Shown in pieces: positions 52,962-62,386 of a DNA stretch of 64,000 nt. The notes under the pieces were generated by a model. It worked only from the letters and a program-made list of their open reading frames with translations. It was not told where the DNA came from and searched no databases. Numbering within the stretch: position 1 is the stretch's first letter; every line of letters begins with the position of its first letter. The position numbers were made by a program, and so were the translations under genes. Location: positions 62,001-126,000 of the forward strand of contig CBFHMJ010000026.1 of assembly GCA_965656875.1 (NCBI GenBank). Direction: 5' to 3'. The DNA comes from CBFHMJ01 sp965656875. Lineage in GTDB: Bacteria > Pseudomonadota > Gammaproteobacteria > Enterobacterales > Alteromonadaceae.

Positions 52962-53834
52962 ATGAGTTGGATTGAAAAAATTCTTCCCAGAACCAAGTCG
53001 TCAAGTCGTCGCAATATCCCTGAAGGTGTTTGGACGAAATGTACGTCATGTGAGTCAATTTTATATAAAGCTGAATTAGATCGCTTAATGGGTGTATGCC
53101 CGAAGTGTGATAATCATATGCGATTAACGGCCAGAAAGCGCCTTGAACTATTCCTTGATAAGTCCGCAACGCAAGAAATCGGTTCAGATCTTGAGCCTCA
53201 GGATTTACTGAAGTTTAAAGATTCTAAGGCCTATAAAAATCGAATCAGTGCAGCTCAGAAGCAAACCAGCGAAAAAGACGCGCTGGTGGTTCTTAAAGGA
53301 GAGCTAAAAGGAATCCCGGTTGTAGCCGCCAGTTTTGAGTTTACATTTATGGGCGGCTCAATGGCTTCTGTGGTAGGCGCTCGGTTTATCAAAGCAGTTG
53401 AAGTATGTCTTGAACACAGAATACCGTTGATTTGTTTTTCTGCCAGTGGCGGTGCTCGAATGCAGGAAGCATTGATGTCGTTAATGCAAATGGCAAAAAC
53501 CAGTGCTGCGCTAGGCAAAATGGCTGATGAAGGTATTCCTTATATCTCTGTATTAACTGATCCGACAATGGGTGGTGTTTCAGCGAGTCTGGCGATGTTA
53601 GGCGATATCAATATTGCTGAACCTAATGCATTGATCGGTTTTGCTGGTCCTCGTGTTATTGAGCAAACAGTACGTGAAAAGTTACCTGAAGGTTTCCAAC
53701 GAGCTGAATTCCTGCTTGAACATGGCGCAATTGATATGATTGTCGATCGTCGGGAAATGCGTGAAACAATCGCTCGTGTTATATCTAAGTTCCAGCTGCT
53801 ACCTTCTACGGAAGAGTCGCATCGAACGGCATAA
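52962..53834 (+). CDS. accD: Acetyl-CoA carboxylase carboxyltransferase subunit beta
   Basis: A 290-residue subunit that, with AccA, moves the carboxyl group from biotin to acetyl-CoA, the committed step of fatty-acid synthesis. The N-terminal zinc ribbon is CTSCESILY...CPKCDNHM (residues 27-49). The crotonase-fold part has FSASGGARMQEALMSLMQM near 165 and GGVSASLAMLGDINIAEP near 205. The E. coli carboxyltransferase is known to bind its own mRNA through the zinc ribbon, which makes the structured leader upstream worth noting. It is followed by folC after 101 bases. Confidence 0.97.
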   Translation: MSWIEKILPRTKSSSRRNIPEGVWTKCTSCESILYKAELDRLMGVCPKCDNHMRLTARKRLELFLDKSATQEIGSDLEPQDLLKFKDSKAYKNRISAAQKQTSEKDALVVLKGELKGIPVVAASFEFTFMGGSMASVVGARFIKAVEVCLEHRIPLICFSASGGARMQEALMSLMQMAKTSAALGKMADEGIPYISVLTDPTMGGVSASLAMLGDINIAEPNALIGFAGPRVIEQTVREKLPEGFQRAEFLLEHGAIDMIVDRREMRETIARVISKFQLLPSTEESHRTA

Positions 53835-53935
53835 CTGAATTCACCCAAATTACAGATTATTTAGTCATTTGGGTTGGTTAATCGAACTAATGGTGATAAA
53901 ACATCGCACATCATGTTTGGCCATAGTCGATAATA

Positions 53936-55210
53936 ATGAATCAAAAATCCTCAGGCCAGCCTGCTAATACCATAGCAGACTGGCTTTCTTATATAGAAAC
54001 CATTCACCCTGTTTTAATCGATCCCGGTTTAGAGCGCACGCAGCTGGCAGCGGAAAAAGCTGAACTGTTAAAACTTCCTCCTCAAGTCATCTTGATTGGT
54101 GGCACAAATGGCAAAGGGACTACTTCACGTTTACTCGAAACCATTCTTATCAATAAAGGTCTTAATGTTGGTGTGTATAACTCACCTCACATCACGGATT
54201 TTCGAGAACGTGTTCGAGTGAATGGTAAATCTGCCTCTGAAGCAGACTTTGTGTGGTCATTCCAATACATTGAGCAAAAACGTGAAGATATTTCACTGAG
54301 CTTTTTTGAATTTACAACACTGGCTGCGATTGCCTTGTTGAAGAAAAAAGATCCGGATGTGATTTTGCTGGAAGTGGGGCTTGGCGGTCGTTTGGATGCA
54401 ACAAATGTGGTTGATCCAGATGTATCGGTTATTACGACTATCGATTTAGATCATCAGGAGTGGTTGGGTGATACCCGAGAGCAAATTGCTTTTGAAAAAG
54501 CGGGTATTTTCAGACCGGGTAAACCTGCTGTAATTGGAGAGCCTGATTTACCGAGTACTGCAATTGATCATGCAAAGTCTCAGGCAACGGATTTGAGACA
54601 GGTGAATGATGCATACTCTTACACGGCGTTAGCAGACAGTTGGAGTTGGCAAAGCGACTATCACCAGTTTACTGATTTAGTTCTTCCGAGAATTCCCATG
54701 CAAAATGCGGCTACCGCGATTGCAACGCTCGAAGCGCTGGGGATTGAAATCACGCATGATGAGTTAAATGAAGCTTTATCATCGACAGCTGTTGAAGGGC
54801 GTTTTCAGGTATTACGTAAACGTCCAATGACGATAGTTGATGTAGCTCATAATCCACAGGCCGTTGATTATCTGGCTGACAAAATTGCTGCATTAAAATT
54901 AGAAAGTAACAAACAGGTCACGGCTATTGCAGGCATGTTGGATGATAAAGAAATTGAAACCTGCTTAAATCGAATGGACGAAGTTGTTGACCACTGGCAT
55001 GTCGCTTCATTGAGTGAACACAGAGGCGCTTCTGCGTCACGGCTTAAGCAGGCGTTGAGTCAGTCTACAAGATCACTGACAAGCTGGGAGACTATGCAAG
55101 AGGCATTGGAACATGTCGAAGATAAAATCAGTTCTGGCGACATTTTGTTGATTTTCGGTTCTTTTGTTACTGTTAGCCACGCAATAAACTTCTATCAGGA
55201 CATTCTTTAA
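53936..55210 (+). CDS. folC: Bifunctional folylpolyglutamate / dihydrofolate synthase
   Basis: A 424-residue Mur-ligase-family enzyme that attaches glutamate to dihydropteroate and to folates. The P-loop is IGGTNGKGTTSRLLETIL near residue 55, the omega and Mg-binding region is LEVGLGGRLDATNVVDPD near 148, and VDVAHNPQAVDYL near 300 lies in the C-terminal domain. The accD-folC-dedD order is the standard gammaproteobacterial one. It ends 18 bases before the SPOR-domain gene. Confidence 0.96.
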   Translation: MNQKSSGQPANTIADWLSYIETIHPVLIDPGLERTQLAAEKAELLKLPPQVILIGGTNGKGTTSRLLETILINKGLNVGVYNSPHITDFRERVRVNGKSASEADFVWSFQYIEQKREDISLSFFEFTTLAAIALLKKKDPDVILLEVGLGGRLDATNVVDPDVSVITTIDLDHQEWLGDTREQIAFEKAGIFRPGKPAVIGEPDLPSTAIDHAKSQATDLRQVNDAYSYTALADSWSWQSDYHQFTDLVLPRIPMQNAATAIATLEALGIEITHDELNEALSSTAVEGRFQVLRKRPMTIVDVAHNPQAVDYLADKIAALKLESNKQVTAIAGMLDDKEIETCLNRMDEVVDHWHVASLSEHRGASASRLKQALSQSTRSLTSWETMQEALEHVEDKISSGDILLIFGSFVTVSHAINFYQDIL

Positions 55211-55228
55211 GTTTGAGTAACATTTACT

Positions 55229-55957
55229 ATGAGTAAAGTGATTAATAATCGCCTCATCGGCACAATCATTGTAGTTATTGCGGGCATCATTTTGTTGCCT
55301 TCAATCCTGGATGGTGAAAAGCAGTCTCGGGACAATTTGAAAAAAATACCTGAGAAACCTGTTTTGGAAGATGTGGTTGCTGATGTGTCGTTTCCCGATA
55401 AATCATTTGAAAGTCAGTTGCCATCAACCGAATTGCCTCAAACGGACGATGTTGAGACCGACAGGAACGGGGAAGTTATTAACTGGGCTGAACCGGTAGA
55501 ATCAGGTGAAGTAGTTTCAGAGACTGATGTTGTTACCGTTGCTACAGTGAGTAAACCGATATCATTTGGGCGTACAGCAGAATCAACCAGAGCGACTACT
55601 CCTGCAACTACTGGAGTAAAAAAGGCATCAGTTGATAAAAAATCTGTTGCTACAAATTCCTCGAGTAAAAAACAAAATGAACACCGTAAACCCGTTCAGC
55701 ATGATTTTGTTGATTCAGGCTGGATTATCAGGTTGGGGGCATTTGGAAATAAAAAGAATGTCCAGGCACTGGTCAGTAAATTGAAAAACAAAGGTTATGT
55801 AGTCTTTACCCGACCCGTTAAGAGCAGTAGTAGAGAATTAACGCAAGTGTTAGTTGGCCCTGAGTTAGATAAGGCAAAGATTGAAAAGATGAATACGGCA
55901 CTGAAAAAACTTACCGGGCTGTCGGGCAAAGTCGTGAAATTTGATCCGGTTAAGTAA
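55229..55957 (+). CDS. dedD: SPOR-domain cell-division protein (DedD-like)
   Basis: A 242-residue membrane protein: one N-terminal transmembrane segment (about 7-26, LIGTIIVVIAGIILLPSIL), a disordered periplasmic linker rich in Ser/Thr/Lys, and a C-terminal SPOR domain (GWIIRLGAFGNKKNVQALVSKLKNK to the end). SPOR domains bind denuded glycan at the septum. Location after folC and before cvpA-purF matches dedD. An efficient terminator follows, so cvpA-purF is a separate unit. Confidence 0.92.
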   Translation: MSKVINNRLIGTIIVVIAGIILLPSILDGEKQSRDNLKKIPEKPVLEDVVADVSFPDKSFESQLPSTELPQTDDVETDRNGEVINWAEPVESGEVVSETDVVTVATVSKPISFGRTAESTRATTPATTGVKKASVDKKSVATNSSSKKQNEHRKPVQHDFVDSGWIIRLGAFGNKKNVQALVSKLKNKGYVVFTRPVKSSSRELTQVLVGPELDKAKIEKMNTALKKLTGLSGKVVKFDPVK

Positions 55958-55996
55958 TGCGTTAACACCATACCTTAACCAGAATGACCTGAAGAG

Positions 55997-56029
55997 ACGC
56001 CAATATCTGATTCGGATATTGGCGTTTTT
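55997..56029 (+). terminator. Intrinsic terminator after dedD
   Basis: ACGCCAATATC (55997-56007) pairs perfectly with GATATTGGCGT (56015-56025), followed by TTTTTG. Confidence 0.9.
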
Positions 56030-56188
56030 GTCTGTACGTAATTGAATCTGGATAGGTTTTCATACCGGAAAATCGTGGCAATCAGTCAATTAAAGCAGGA
56101 TTCATTAAATCCACCGAAAAATAAATAGCTATCTTAAGAAGGTATTTGATAGAATTCGCCACGTTTTTTCATAAGCGCGAAGTATTTT

Positions 56189-56671
56189 ATGGTTTGGATC
56201 GATTATGCGATTTTAATCATCATCGGCATCTCCACTCTGGTCAGTTTGATCAGGGGGTTTGTAAAAGAAGCCGTATCGTTGATGGTATGGATTGCAGCAT
56301 TCTTTGTCTCCAGCAAGTTCTATTCTGATCTTGCCGTCTACCTGACCGAAATTTCTGACACTCTCATTCGTAACGCAACCTCAGTTGCTATACTTTTCGT
56401 TTCTACTCTCATCGTCGGCGCACTCGTCAATTATGTCATCAGTCAACTTGTTCAAAAAACGGGCTTGTCTGGCACGGACAGAGTGCTTGGTCTGGCGTTT
56501 GGTGCGCTTCGAGGCGTGCTGGTGGTTAGTGCGATTTTATTTTTCGTTGATGCTTTTACACCAATAGCTTCATCTGACTGGTGGAAGCAATCAACATTGA
56601 TACCCGAATTTAAATATATAATTGAGTGGTTTTTCTCCTTTTTGAAGAATGGCTCATTTTTCTTAAATTAA
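56189..56671 (+). CDS. cvpA: CvpA family membrane protein
   Basis: A 160-residue inner-membrane protein with four hydrophobic segments. It begins MVWIDYAILIIIGISTLVSLIRGFVKEAVSL (split here as WIDYAILI and GFVKEAVSL), the CvpA signature. CvpA is linked to colicin V secretion and envelope or bile stress in enterobacteria; its molecular role is not settled. It is co-transcribed with purF 22 bases downstream, as in E. coli. I do not see a PurR-type operator in the upstream 160 bases. Confidence 0.95.
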   Translation: MVWIDYAILIIIGISTLVSLIRGFVKEAVSLMVWIAAFFVSSKFYSDLAVYLTEISDTLIRNATSVAILFVSTLIVGALVNYVISQLVQKTGLSGTDRVLGLAFGALRGVLVVSAILFFVDAFTPIASSDWWKQSTLIPEFKYIIEWFFSFLKNGSFFLN

Positions 56672-56693
56672 ATAATTTGGCGAGGAAAATTTA

Positions 56694-58208
56694 ATGTGCG
56701 GCATAGTCGGAATAGTCGGTCAGGCACCTGTTAATCAAGCGCTTTATGACGGATTAACCGTATTACAGCATCGCGGTCAGGACGCTGCGGGCATAATTAC
56801 AGTTCACAATAATACGTTTCGCCTGAGAAAAGCGAATGGTTTGGTGAAAGACATTTTTCACACTCGCCATATGTTGCGACTTCAGGGTCATATTGGATTA
56901 GGGCATGTTCGATACCCAACAGCGGGTAGTTCGGATTCCTCTGAAGCGCAGCCATTTTATGTTAATTCTCCATTTGGCATTACGTTGGCTCACAATGGTA
57001 ACCTGACCAATGCTCACGAATTGAGAGAATGGTTGTTTGTAGAGTCTAAACGTCATGTAAACACCAATTCAGATTCTGAATTACTACTGAATGTATTTGC
57101 TCATCAATTACATATGTCAGAATCGCGCAAATTGTCCCCGGAAGATATTTTTAACGCTGTTGCTGGTGTTCATAAAACAGTTCGTGGTGGTTATGCGGCA
57201 ATTTCATTGATTGTAGGTCATGGACTGGTAGCATTTCGTGATCCTAATGGTATTCGTCCTTTAGTGTTCGGTAAAAGAGAAACTGAAAGCGGCACAGAAT
57301 ACATGGTTGCTTCAGAGAGTGTTGCGTTGGATACCGACGGTTTTACCTTAGTTCGCGATGTAGCACCAGGTGAAGCTATTTATGTTACGGAAGACGGTCA
57401 GCTGTTTACTCATCAGTGTGCTGAAAATCCAATGTATAAACCATGTATCTTTGAGTACGTATACTTTGCGCGTCCGGATTCAACAATTGACGGCATTTCG
57501 GTATACGGTTCTCGCGTTCACATGGGTAAAAAGTTAGGTGAGAAAATCAAAAAAGAGTGGGCGGATAAGGATATTGATGTCGTTATTCCAATCCCTGAAA
57601 CGTCTTGTGATTCGGCGTTAGAAATTGCGACGGTTCTTGATCTTCCTTATCGTCAGGGTTTCGTGAAAAATCGTTATATTGGCCGTACATTCATTATGCC
57701 GGGCCAAACTGAACGTAAAAAGTCAGTACGTCGTAAGCTCAATGCGATCAGTGCGGAATTCAAAGGAAAGAATGTATTACTGGTAGATGATTCTATTGTT
57801 CGTGGTACAACATCGGGCCAGATTATTGAGATGGCGCGTGACGCTGGAGCAAAGAAAGTTTACTTTGCATCTGCTGCACCAGAAATCAAATTCCCAAATG
57901 TGTATGGCATTGACATGGCATCTGCGAATGAATTGATTGCTTATGGCCGTGACAACGAAGAAATTTGTGCAGAAATAGGTGCGGATGGACTTATCTATCA
58001 ATCCTTACACGATCTAATTGACTCGGTTAAAGAATGTAATCCGGGTATTACTCAGTTTGAAACCTCAGTCTTTGATGGCGATTACATTACTCGTGACATT
58101 GACCAGGACTATTTGAATCGACTTCACGCAGATCGCAATGATGATGTGAAGCGAGCCAGAGATCAGGCTATGGCAGGCGGCCTTGAAATGTATAACGAAA
58201 GTAACTAG
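56694..58208 (+). CDS. purF: Amidophosphoribosyltransferase
   Basis: A 504-residue enzyme of the first step of purine synthesis (PRPP plus glutamine to phosphoribosylamine). The start Met is followed by the nucleophile Cys (MCGIVGIVG), and GAGGAAAATTTA gives a ribosome site. The glutaminase domain covers residues 2-235 (RYPTAGSSDSSEAQPF, HNGNLTNA). The PRTase domain has the PRPP loop VLLVDDSIVRGTTSGQI near residue 362. It is of the class without an iron-sulfur cluster or propeptide, as in E. coli. Confidence 0.98.
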   Translation: MCGIVGIVGQAPVNQALYDGLTVLQHRGQDAAGIITVHNNTFRLRKANGLVKDIFHTRHMLRLQGHIGLGHVRYPTAGSSDSSEAQPFYVNSPFGITLAHNGNLTNAHELREWLFVESKRHVNTNSDSELLLNVFAHQLHMSESRKLSPEDIFNAVAGVHKTVRGGYAAISLIVGHGLVAFRDPNGIRPLVFGKRETESGTEYMVASESVALDTDGFTLVRDVAPGEAIYVTEDGQLFTHQCAENPMYKPCIFEYVYFARPDSTIDGISVYGSRVHMGKKLGEKIKKEWADKDIDVVIPIPETSCDSALEIATVLDLPYRQGFVKNRYIGRTFIMPGQTERKKSVRRKLNAISAEFKGKNVLLVDDSIVRGTTSGQIIEMARDAGAKKVYFASAAPEIKFPNVYGIDMASANELIAYGRDNEEICAEIGADGLIYQSLHDLIDSVKECNPGITQFETSVFDGDYITRDIDQDYLNRLHADRNDDVKRARDQAMAGGLEMYNESN

Positions 58209-58233
58209 TTAGAGTTTGCCGATTTACTAAAAC

Positions 58234-58260
58234 AAAAAAACCGCCAATGGCGGTTTTTTT
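58234..58260. terminator. Bidirectional terminator between purF and Yip1 gene
   Basis: AAAAAAACCGCC and GGCGGTTTTTTT surround an AAT loop. A-run and T-run on the two sides serve both convergent genes. Confidence 0.92.
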
Positions 58261-58288
58261 GTTTATAGAAAATGTTAAGTGGTTGCTG

Positions 58289-58888
58289 TTAGTTTGAGAA
58301 AGCCGGGCCGTAACCAGAAATCCAAAGAAACGCCGTAGCAGCCAGAATGCACACTAAAAGAATCAATCCACATGTAACAACCGAGCTGGCATAAATAAAG
58401 CCGCGCTCTTTAGGAATATGCATCAGGATAGGAACGCCGGTGTAGAGTAAATAGACGGACCATGCCAAGCCTACAAAGCCAACACACACGATAAACCATA
58501 GCTCAGGATAAAATGCTGCAAACCCAACCATGAAAATGGGGGTAGCCGTGTATGCACTAAGTTCCAGCGTTTGTGTGAATGTTGGTGTTGCCCCGAAGGT
58601 TTGCGCCATCCAGTGTGAAAGATAGCTAAGGGCAAAAACGCCAATGATGAGTGCAATGTACATAGAAACAGCCATGAACATCGCGCTGTCTGGTGTCAAC
58701 TTAATCGGGTCGCCAACGCCGATACTCCAGCCGAGGTTTACTGCTGAATAGTAGCCGCAAACCGAAGGGATCAAAGCAATGATGAAGATGTGAGACAGGC
58801 TATACATCATGCTTTCGTGGCGTTGATCAATTTCTTGCCACTCCTGGTTAGGGTGAGCCAGTAAACCCCAAATATGATTTAGTATCAT
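58289..58888 (-). CDS. Yip1-domain membrane protein
   Basis: A 199-residue protein with five predicted membrane segments (about 30-50, 70-92, 105-130, 135-150 and 168-190). It begins with the bacterial Yip1 signature NHIWGLLAHPNQEWQEID. Such proteins are common in gammaproteobacteria and have no assigned function. It is monocistronic on the minus strand, converging with purF over a shared terminator. A long upstream gap with a possible FNR site precedes it. Confidence 0.88.
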   Translation of the reverse strand: MILNHIWGLLAHPNQEWQEIDQRHESMMYSLSHIFIIALIPSVCGYYSAVNLGWSIGVGDPIKLTPDSAMFMAVSMYIALIIGVFALSYLSHWMAQTFGATPTFTQTLELSAYTATPIFMVGFAAFYPELWFIVCVGFVGLAWSVYLLYTGVPILMHIPKERGFIYASSVVTCGLILLVCILAATAFLWISGYGPAFSN

Positions 58889-59384
58889 AGTTACAACCTT
58901 CTAATGTTCCGTTTGTAATAAATATTAGTTGGAGATTAGATTCGGTATCTGGCTAAAAATCGGATTAATTCGATAAAACAAATGAGCCAGTAATCACTTC
59001 AGTTCATTCCGAACAAGAATCATGATCCAACACTTCTCAGGACTGATTACTCAGAGAACGAACACCGGGTGTTTTCACGGTGTTAACATTTATAAAATTC
59101 TCATTTAACAATGAGTATGTCGTCTCTGGTTATCTTATGACCGAATGTACGGTATTCGTCAAGTTTTTTTTTGATTTACGTCAAGATATTCGGGAAATGT
59201 GCCAGATATGTGGATAAAAATCGATTTTGAGATAAACAAGGTCGACTGTTAATTAATCAATTAAGGTTGTTATTGTTAATTAAAACAGTGGATTACGCCT
59301 AATTAGTCGTATAAATATTACTTTAGAGGTATTTGTGGTGATCAATGGTGGTTTATTAGGGGTGGTTTATTGGGTTTTTGCAGG
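58889..59384. promoter_or_regulatory. Upstream region of the Yip1 gene with an FNR/ANR-like box
   Basis: This 496-base gap has no credible ORF. TTGATTTACGTCAA (59171-59184) matches the FNR/ANR consensus TTGAT-N4-ATCAA with one change, about 285 bases before the Yip1 start. AACACCG...CGGTGTT at 59061-59084 is a second dyad. Short direct repeats TGTTAATTAA (twice, 59246-59290) and GGTGGTTTATT (twice, 59347-59372) lie toward lpxH. Confidence 0.4.
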
Positions 59385-60119
59385 TTAAAGTTTCATCGAA
59401 TGTAATGTCGGCTGTCCATCAGTAAACGAAAGATAGCTGCCTTGAGTGTACCAGTCACCGAGTACAATCCGGGTTCTGCCTAAACTTAAATATTGTCCCG
59501 TTGCTTCATGAATGAAAGGTTTATGGGTATGACCGTGGATCATCATTGACGTATTTGTTGACTCAAAGACCTCACTAACGGCTTGTTCGTTGACATCCAT
59601 GATGGCCATTGTTTTATGTTGTTGAGATTGTTTGCTTGATTCCCGCATTTTTTTTCCAATCCATTTTCGGGTGAAAAGAGGCAAGGAAAGCAAAATGGTT
59701 TTAACAATAGGATGTCGTATAAACCGTCGAAACTTCATATAACCTTCGTCGTCGGTACAGAGTGAATCGCCATGAAGGATTGAAATTGGCTGGTTGTTTA
59801 TTGTGATGACGTCTGGTTCGGGCAGAATCGTCATCCCACAGCGCAGAGCGTAGTGTTCACCAACAAAAAAATCACGATTTCCGTGAATAAAGAACACGTT
59901 TGTGCCACTGTCAGAAATTGATTTAAGTGCAGCAGCAATCTCAAGATTGAGTGAGGAAAGATTGTCGTCACCGACCCAAACCTCGAAGAAGTCACCGAGA
60001 ATATACAGGGTATCGCATTGATTACGAACAGTGTTGTTGAGGAAAGACAGAAAACAGTCGGTGATGTCTCTCCGATCTTCAGATAAATGAAGATCGGAGA
60101 TGAAAAGTACTTTTGACAT
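59385..60119 (-). CDS. lpxH: UDP-2,3-diacylglucosamine diphosphatase
   Basis: A 244-residue metallophosphoesterase of lipid A synthesis that releases UMP to give lipid X at the inner membrane. The metal-binding motifs are in order: ISDLHLSED near residue 7, GDFFEVWVGDD near 42, FIHGNRDFFVG near 77, LHGDSLCTDD near 114 and MIHGHTHKP near 194. It follows ppiB in the same direction with a 54-base gap, the standard ppiB-lpxH pair. Confidence 0.96.
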   Translation of the reverse strand: MSKVLFISDLHLSEDRRDITDCFLSFLNNTVRNQCDTLYILGDFFEVWVGDDNLSSLNLEIAAALKSISDSGTNVFFIHGNRDFFVGEHYALRCGMTILPEPDVITINNQPISILHGDSLCTDDEGYMKFRRFIRHPIVKTILLSLPLFTRKWIGKKMRESSKQSQQHKTMAIMDVNEQAVSEVFESTNTSMMIHGHTHKPFIHEATGQYLSLGRTRIVLGDWYTQGSYLSFTDGQPTLHSMKL

Positions 60120-60173
60120 GGCAGATTTCCTTAAGTAATGGTGAACAAATGAAAAACTGCCAGTCAGGGACGT

Positions 60174-60671
60174 TTAGTCTTCAACTGAAACATTAAGAAT
60201 AAGTACTTCTTCTTTTGGTACGTCGGAGTGGTAACCCATACGGCCTGTAGTAACAGCTTCAATGGCTTTCACTACATCCATGCCTTCCACAACTTTACCG
60301 AATACGCAGTAACCCCAGCCATCTGGTGTTGGGCTTTTGTAGTTAAGGAAGCTGTTGTTTACTGTATTGATGAAAAACTGGTTGCTTGCTGAATGTGGCT
60401 CCATTGTACGCGCCATCGCAATTGTACCTTCTTCATTTGCAACGCCGTTATCAGCTTCGTTTTTGATTGGATCAAAACCGCCTTCTTTATCAATAAGACC
60501 CGGCTCCATACCGCCACCCTGAATCATAAAGCCTTTAATGACACGGTGAAAAATAGTGTTTGAATAGAATCCACTTTTCACGTATTTCAGGAAGTTCTCA
60601 ACGGTAACTGGTGCTTTATCAGCGAAAAGCTCAAGCTTGATGTTGCCTTTAGACGTTTCGATAGTAACCAT
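60174..60671 (-). CDS. ppiB: Peptidyl-prolyl cis-trans isomerase B (cytoplasmic cyclophilin)
   Basis: A 165-residue cyclophilin without signal peptide. It begins MVTIETSKGNIKLELFADKA and carries TIFHRVIKGFMIQGGG near residue 38 and ASNQFFINTVNN near 95, the active-site motifs (Arg in FHRV, Gln in MIQGG). The Phe of QFFIN is present. It is divergent from cysS and precedes lpxH, as in E. coli. Confidence 0.97.
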   Translation of the reverse strand: MVTIETSKGNIKLELFADKAPVTVENFLKYVKSGFYSNTIFHRVIKGFMIQGGGMEPGLIDKEGGFDPIKNEADNGVANEEGTIAMARTMEPHSASNQFFINTVNNSFLNYKSPTPDGWGYCVFGKVVEGMDVVKAIEAVTTGRMGYHSDVPKEEVLILNVSVED

Positions 60672-60900
60672 TTTAGGCCCTTATTCAGTTAGAACGTAAT
60701 CTATCCTGTTAAAGTTCAGGATAAGGAAAGTGCGCGATTTTACTTGAATTCATAACTAAGTAAAAGGATTGGAAGAACGCATAGCACAAGGTTAATGACA
60801 ATGATAGAATCCTTTGCTAATTCGGCCAGATATCAAAGTGTACTTTGGTATTCAGGTGTTCATAAATTCATCTTTATTAAGGTTTTCTGAGAGGAAATAG

Positions 60901-62283
60901 ATGTTATCCATATACAACACACTCACGCGACAAAAAGAACCATTCAAGCCATTGGAAGAAGGTAAAGTCGGCATCTATGTGTGTGGTATAACAATTTATG
61001 ATTATTGTCATATTGGACATGCTCGAACTTATGTCTCTTTTGATGTCATGATCCGATATTTGAAATTCATTGGTTATAACGTCAAGTATGTTCGTAATAT
61101 CACAGATGTTGATGACAAAATTATCAATCGTGCAAATGAAAATGGTGAAAGCATTGATGAGTTAACAGCTCGTTTTACCAAAGCTATGCATGATGATTTT
61201 AATAGCCTGAATTTGTTACCTGCAGATGTTGAACCACGAGTCACGACGCACATGCAGGAAATCATCGATATCGTCAGTACGCTGATTGAGAAAGAATATG
61301 CTTATGTAGCCAGTAACGGCGATGTGCTGTTCGATGTTAGTAAGTACGAAGATTACGGCAAGTTGAGTCAGCAGAATCTGGACATGCTTCAGGCGGGAGC
61401 CAGGGTTGACGTTGATGAAGCCAAGGACGATCCATTGGATTTTGTTCTGTGGAAAACAACAAAGCCAGGTGAACCTTACTGGGAGTCACCCTGGGGCAAT
61501 GGTCGTCCGGGCTGGCACATCGAATGTTCTGCGATGAGCGAAAAGCATTTGGGTAAGCATTTCGACATTCATGGCGGCGGTTCAGATTTGCAATTCCCGC
61601 ATCATGAAAATGAAATTGCTCAATCCTGCTGTGCGCACGGTACACCTTATGTAAATACCTGGATTCACGGCGGTATGGTTCAGGTAAATAAAGAAAAAAT
61701 GTCTAAGTCTTTGGGCAATTTCTTTACTGTAAAAGATGTGCTGAAGTCGTTTGATGCAGAGACAGTCAGATATTTCCTGATCACTGCACATTATCGCAGC
61801 CAGTTAAATTACAGCCAGGAAAATCTTGAGCAGGCGAGGGCGTCACTGGAACGACTGTATACAGCATTACGTGGTGTTAAAGCCGTAGAAGCTGAAGACA
61901 TTATGGAAAACGAATACGTTAAACGATTTGTTGAAGTAATGAATGATGACTTTAGTTATCCAGAAGCATTATCCATTTTGTTTGAAGTTGCTCGCGAATT
62001 AAATCGAGTTAAAGAAACGGATGAAGCACAAGCGGCTGAGTATGCCGGTATCTTGTTAAAGCTGGGCGGTATTCTCGGTATTGTTCAGGGTGATCCGGAG
62101 ACTTTCTTAAAAGGAAATGCTGATGATGACGAAGTTGCAGAGATTGAAGCTTTAATAGCATCTCGTAATCAAGCAAGAAAAGACAAGGATTGGGCACTGG
62201 CCGATGAATGTCGCGATAAGTTAACAGCGATGGGTATTACTCTGGAAGATGGTGCCAGCGGAACGACCTGGCGAAGAGACTAG
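60901..62283 (+). CDS. cysS: Cysteinyl-tRNA synthetase
   Basis: A 460-residue class I synthetase. The zinc-binding and cysteine-binding motif is YVCGITIYDYCHIGHART, containing the HIGH sequence near residue 36. WHIECSAMSEKHLG near 205 has a further zinc Cys, HHENEIAQS near 235 supplies the His/Glu ligands, and KMSKSLGN near 266 is the second class I motif. Length equals that of E. coli CysRS (461). GAGAGGAAATAG supplies the ribosome site. The terminator downstream is shared with folD. Confidence 0.98.
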   Translation: MLSIYNTLTRQKEPFKPLEEGKVGIYVCGITIYDYCHIGHARTYVSFDVMIRYLKFIGYNVKYVRNITDVDDKIINRANENGESIDELTARFTKAMHDDFNSLNLLPADVEPRVTTHMQEIIDIVSTLIEKEYAYVASNGDVLFDVSKYEDYGKLSQQNLDMLQAGARVDVDEAKDDPLDFVLWKTTKPGEPYWESPWGNGRPGWHIECSAMSEKHLGKHFDIHGGGSDLQFPHHENEIAQSCCAHGTPYVNTWIHGGMVQVNKEKMSKSLGNFFTVKDVLKSFDAETVRYFLITAHYRSQLNYSQENLEQARASLERLYTALRGVKAVEAEDIMENEYVKRFVEVMNDDFSYPEALSILFEVARELNRVKETDEAQAAEYAGILLKLGGILGIVQGDPETFLKGNADDDEVAEIEALIASRNQARKDKDWALADECRDKLTAMGITLEDGASGTTWRRD

Positions 62284-62326
62284 TTACTGAATTTGTTTCA
62301 AGTAAACAAGATAGATAGTTAAAACA

Positions 62327-62358
62327 AAAGCGGGTATGTGAAAACATACCCGCTTTTT
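62327..62358. terminator. Bidirectional terminator between cysS and folD
   Basis: The 13-base arms AAAGCGGGTATGT and ACATACCCGCTTT surround a GAAA loop, followed by a T-run on the plus strand and by TTTTAAC on the minus strand. Confidence 0.93.
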
Positions 62359-62386
62359 TGATCTAAATGTCTTTTACACCAGGTAT

